42,720 bases of DNA from Theionarchaea archaeon (GTDB lineage Archaea; Methanobacteriota_B; Thermococci; Methanofastidiosales; SZ-28-30). Positions within the stretch are counted from its first letter, which is position 1, and the number at the start of each line of letters is the position of its first letter. Location: contig JACVGT010000005.1 of NCBI GenBank assembly GCA_018992685.1, positions 1 to 42,720 of the forward strand, in the 5' to 3' direction. The notes beneath the pieces are model-generated. The model did not search any database. It was not told the DNA's origin and saw nothing but the letters and a program-made list of their open reading frames with translations. Both the position numbers and the translations under genes were made by a program. Shown here piece after piece: positions 40,869 through 42,720 of this stretch.

Positions 40869-41234
40869 ATGAACATAGAAATGATTGATGTTGTGCAACA
40901 TGCAAATGCAGCTGCGATGCTGGGATTCTGTGTTCTCTACCGCTTTTTCAACCCTTGTGGCCATGGCTGGGAAATTGCACTTGCCATATGGGCTTTCAGT
41001 CTCTTGTTCCTCTATTGCACGAACCTTATAACCTCTCCAAAATTCAAGAAGGACGTGATAACAGAGGCTAGGAAAACTACAATTCCCGTTGCCTGGTTTT
41101 TCATATTATTTCGGTGGGGGGTATTATGCGAGGACAATTTCTTGAAAATGGCGGCTGGTATACTCTTTGTTTTCGCTGCGTTGTATCTACTCCTGTACAT
41201 CAGAAAGTGGAGTCGTGAATACAAATCCGAATGA
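40869..41234 (+). CDS. Small multispanning membrane protein
   Basis: A 121-residue protein (MNIEMIDVVQHANAAAMLG...) with about four hydrophobic helices (about 10-26, 36-55, 72-88 and 95-112) and a basic C-terminus (YIRKWSREYKSE). No family recognised. ATG 40869 has GAAGGTGA 6 bases upstream; a TTG at 40854 would precede that site. It follows the RHS remnant and may be unrelated to it. Confidence 0.6.
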   Translation: MNIEMIDVVQHANAAAMLGFCVLYRFFNPCGHGWEIALAIWAFSLLFLYCTNLITSPKFKKDVITEARKTTIPVAWFFILFRWGVLCEDNFLKMAAGILFVFAALYLLLYIRKWSREYKSE

Positions 41235-41339
41235 CATTGCAGCAGAGAATTGTCGAATAGGTGTCCGATTGCTTGACTGAGCTCCTGTGAACAGGGTCGA
41301 TGGCCGGTCTCATAGAATGGCAACAGTACGGTAAGAGGC

Positions 41340-42350
41340 TCAACCATGATTCTTTAATAGTTCCGGTGCCAGTAAGACGATATTGCCAACTACCGTTCCG
41401 CTTTCCAGAAGTTCATTGGCTTTTGCTGCTTCGAGGATGGGGAACCTCCTCAAGATGATGGGGCTTATCTTACCCTCTTCAAGCAACTCAAAGAGTGTTG
41501 CCCAGTCTTCCAGAAAGGGACGTTTTCTGAACCGAAAGGCACCTGTACCATATAACTTGACCGATTTTCCATTCGGCAGCACATTGAGCAGGAAAACCTG
41601 TCCCAGAAGACGCATCAAACGTGAGAAACTCAAGGGATTACCATATGCCACCCAGGTGCCTCCATGCTTTAGCAGTGAAAATCCACGGGCGAGGTAGGTT
41701 CCTCCCATACCATCAAACACCGCATCCAGGCCATCCGGCTCTGCTTCCTTAATGACCTTGACAAAGTCTTGAGTGTAGTAGTCAATGGGTATCGCGTCCA
41801 GATCAGTCAATACACCGTGTTTGCTTTTAGACGCCAGCCCATAAACTGTGAGATTGGCCAATCTAGCAAGCTGCAGGAAAGCTGTTCCGACGCCACCGCT
41901 GGCGCCAATGACAAGCACCTTGTCTCCAGCTCTAACCTGTGCCTTGCGATGGAGTATCTGGTAAGCCACAAGATAATTCAGGATGATCGTGGCAACGTCT
42001 GCAGGATCTAGAGTGGAAGGAACAGGAATTAAATGGTCTTCATCAAGAAGAATATATTCAGCATAGCCTCCGGACACAGTCAAGGCGGCAACTCGATCAC
42101 CCACAGCAGTTCGTGTAACGCGTTCTCCTACCGCATCCACGATACCCACAACGGCATACCCTGGCACAAACGGCGTCTTAGGAGCGAACGGAGTGTGACC
42201 ATAGCGAGCTGAAACATCGGGACCACACACGGGTGCTGCAAGGATTCTGACTCTCACTTTACCTGCTGAAGGTGCGTGCAGGTCGTTCTCGATGACGTGG
42301 AGAACTTCTGGACCTCCCCTTTCAGTTACGATGACACATTTGTATTTCAT
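41340..42350 (-). CDS. Zinc-independent MDR oxidoreductase (quinone-reductase type)
   Basis: A 336-residue medium-chain dehydrogenase/reductase. VTERGGPEVLHVIENDLHAP at the start and a zinc-free substrate pocket, AGDKVLVIGASGGVGTAFLQLARL as the NADPH-binding motif (GASGGVGTA) and DAVFDGMGGTYLARGFSLLKHGG point to the quinone oxidoreductase/enoyl reductase branch. It would use NADPH to reduce quinones or alkenals; the substrate is unknown. ATG 42350 is chosen because GAAGGGAA is upstream and the TATA-like TTTTTATGG (about 42395-42403) predicts a start of transcription near 42372. An earlier in-frame ATG overlaps this TATA box. Confidence 0.9.
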   Translation of the reverse strand: MKYKCVIVTERGGPEVLHVIENDLHAPSAGKVRVRILAAPVCGPDVSARYGHTPFAPKTPFVPGYAVVGIVDAVGERVTRTAVGDRVAALTVSGGYAEYILLDEDHLIPVPSTLDPADVATIILNYLVAYQILHRKAQVRAGDKVLVIGASGGVGTAFLQLARLANLTVYGLASKSKHGVLTDLDAIPIDYYTQDFVKVIKEAEPDGLDAVFDGMGGTYLARGFSLLKHGGTWVAYGNPLSFSRLMRLLGQVFLLNVLPNGKSVKLYGTGAFRFRKRPFLEDWATLFELLEEGKISPIILRRFPILEAAKANELLESGTVVGNIVLLAPELLKNHG

Positions 42351-42540
42351 GGGGTTCCCTTCTTTAGTGATTTCCTGACACACATTTTCTTCCATAAAAA
42401 GGTTCCTGCTTCAGGAAAGGCCTTCTTGGAATGCAGACACGATTCTGCTATCAGTCCTCTGTCAATGAAAGACGGATTAAACTGCACAGCAAAATCACAC
42501 ACATGTTCAATCCTCAAGTCCTAGGATCAGAAGTCCTGAG

Positions 42541-42580
42541 TAAAATGAAAAGAAAATTAACAAAAAAGAAAGAAAAATGG
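42541..42580 (-). terminator. Terminator after S-layer protein gene
   Basis: Read on the minus strand this is a T-rich tract (ATTTTTCTTTCTTTTTTG and more) immediately downstream of the S-layer gene stop. Confidence 0.55.
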
Positions 42581-42581
42581 T

Positions 42582-42720
42582 TTAAAGCTGGTCAATCAGG
42601 TCTTGAGCTGCTTCTCTGGTGGCGTCTCTGTCAGCACCTGCGATGATCAGGATGTCACAGTCACCGTATGGGTCGGTGATGTACTCCCATTCACCTGGTG
42701 AGGTGGTCCAGTCAACAGCG
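42582..42720 (-). CDS. S-layer protein, C-terminal fragment (partial)
   Basis: The right edge cuts a minus-strand gene; 45 C-terminal residues are visible, ending at the TAA at 42582-42584. They read AVDWTTSPGEWEYITDPYGD, then CDILIIAGADRDATREAAQD and LIDQL. DILIIAGADRDATREAAQDL is the closing segment of archaeal S-layer proteins. The main part of the gene lies beyond the window. The same motif is present in the exported SOR-like protein at 1049. Confidence 0.8.
   Translation of the reverse strand, partial: AVDWTTSPGEWEYITDPYGDCDILIIAGADRDATREAAQDLIDQL

Noticed and set aside
1-42720. CRISPR array or insertion sequence
   Set aside because: No regularly spaced direct repeats and no transposase or terminal inverted repeats were seen.
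1-42720. Avoidance of GGATCC as proof of BamHI specificity
   Set aside because: At least six sites are present, near what chance allows, so site counts neither prove nor exclude the specificity.

Overview
The window is archaeal, most likely euryarchaeal. Genes are commonly preceded by a TATA box about 20-30 bases upstream of an ATG with almost no leader (clear at 13645/13673, 28777/28805 and 33383), while downstream genes of operons carry GAGGTG-type ribosome binding sites. Archaeal marker genes include Trm5, a FrhB-like F420/ferredoxin oxidoreductase, FmdE, HypE, an F420-type luciferase-like oxidoreductase and S-layer-type exported proteins. The 5S rRNA resembles Thermococcus 5S RNA as I remember it. 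A Theionarchaea- or Methanofastidiosa-like lineage is my best guess, but the sequence alone does not prove it.

Layout. 1-5.4 kb: a gamma-carbonic-anhydrase-like protein, an exported superoxide-reductase-like/S-layer fusion, and a PadR regulator leading an operon for a MacB-type ABC exporter with an exported CARDB-like subunit. 5.4-7.7 kb: Trm5 and a fusion of a catalytically dead HAD-like domain with an ATC-hydrolase-like domain. 7.8-11.0 kb: a surface-glycan block (flippase, RmlB, RmlC-like). 11.3-13.5 kb: an RND/MMPL exporter whose promoter shares sequence with the PadR promoter. 13.7-21.4 kb: a hydroxyacid dehydrogenase, a nitroreductase, exported and membrane proteins, a DegT-type aminotransferase and two tandem GNAT-SCP2 proteins. 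21.6-25.5 kb: a metal-uptake regulon (FmdE, ABC ATPase and permease; separate binding protein) joined by a 29-bp inverted repeat present at both promoters. 25.8-28.5 kb: two stand-alone Lrp ligand-binding domains with a FrhB-like flavoprotein, then hypE. 28.8-29.75 kb: a DUF998 membrane protein, 5S rRNA and tRNA-Asp(GTC).

From 29.75 to about 36.9 kb the DNA becomes AT-richer and disordered. It holds decayed copies of a helix-turn-helix protein family and a complete type II restriction-modification cassette. The endonuclease is clearly BamHI-like, with the active-site and base-contact residues conserved. A winged-helix protein is divergently transcribed from it, with a perfect 17-bp palindrome at the endonuclease start. 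The methyltransferase ends exactly where a truncated regulator pseudogene begins, which looks like an insertion edge. A sugar nucleotidyltransferase and two small membrane proteins follow. 37-42.7 kb: an alpha/beta hydrolase, an exported C25 (gingipain-type) protease, an RHS core remnant, a small membrane protein, a zinc-independent MDR oxidoreductase, and the C-terminal end of an S-layer protein entering from the right edge.

The observations most worth following are the archaeal BamHI-like cassette with its unusual controller, the metal operator pair, the RAM-domain/FrhB operon with its upstream palindrome cluster, and the exported SOR-like protein.
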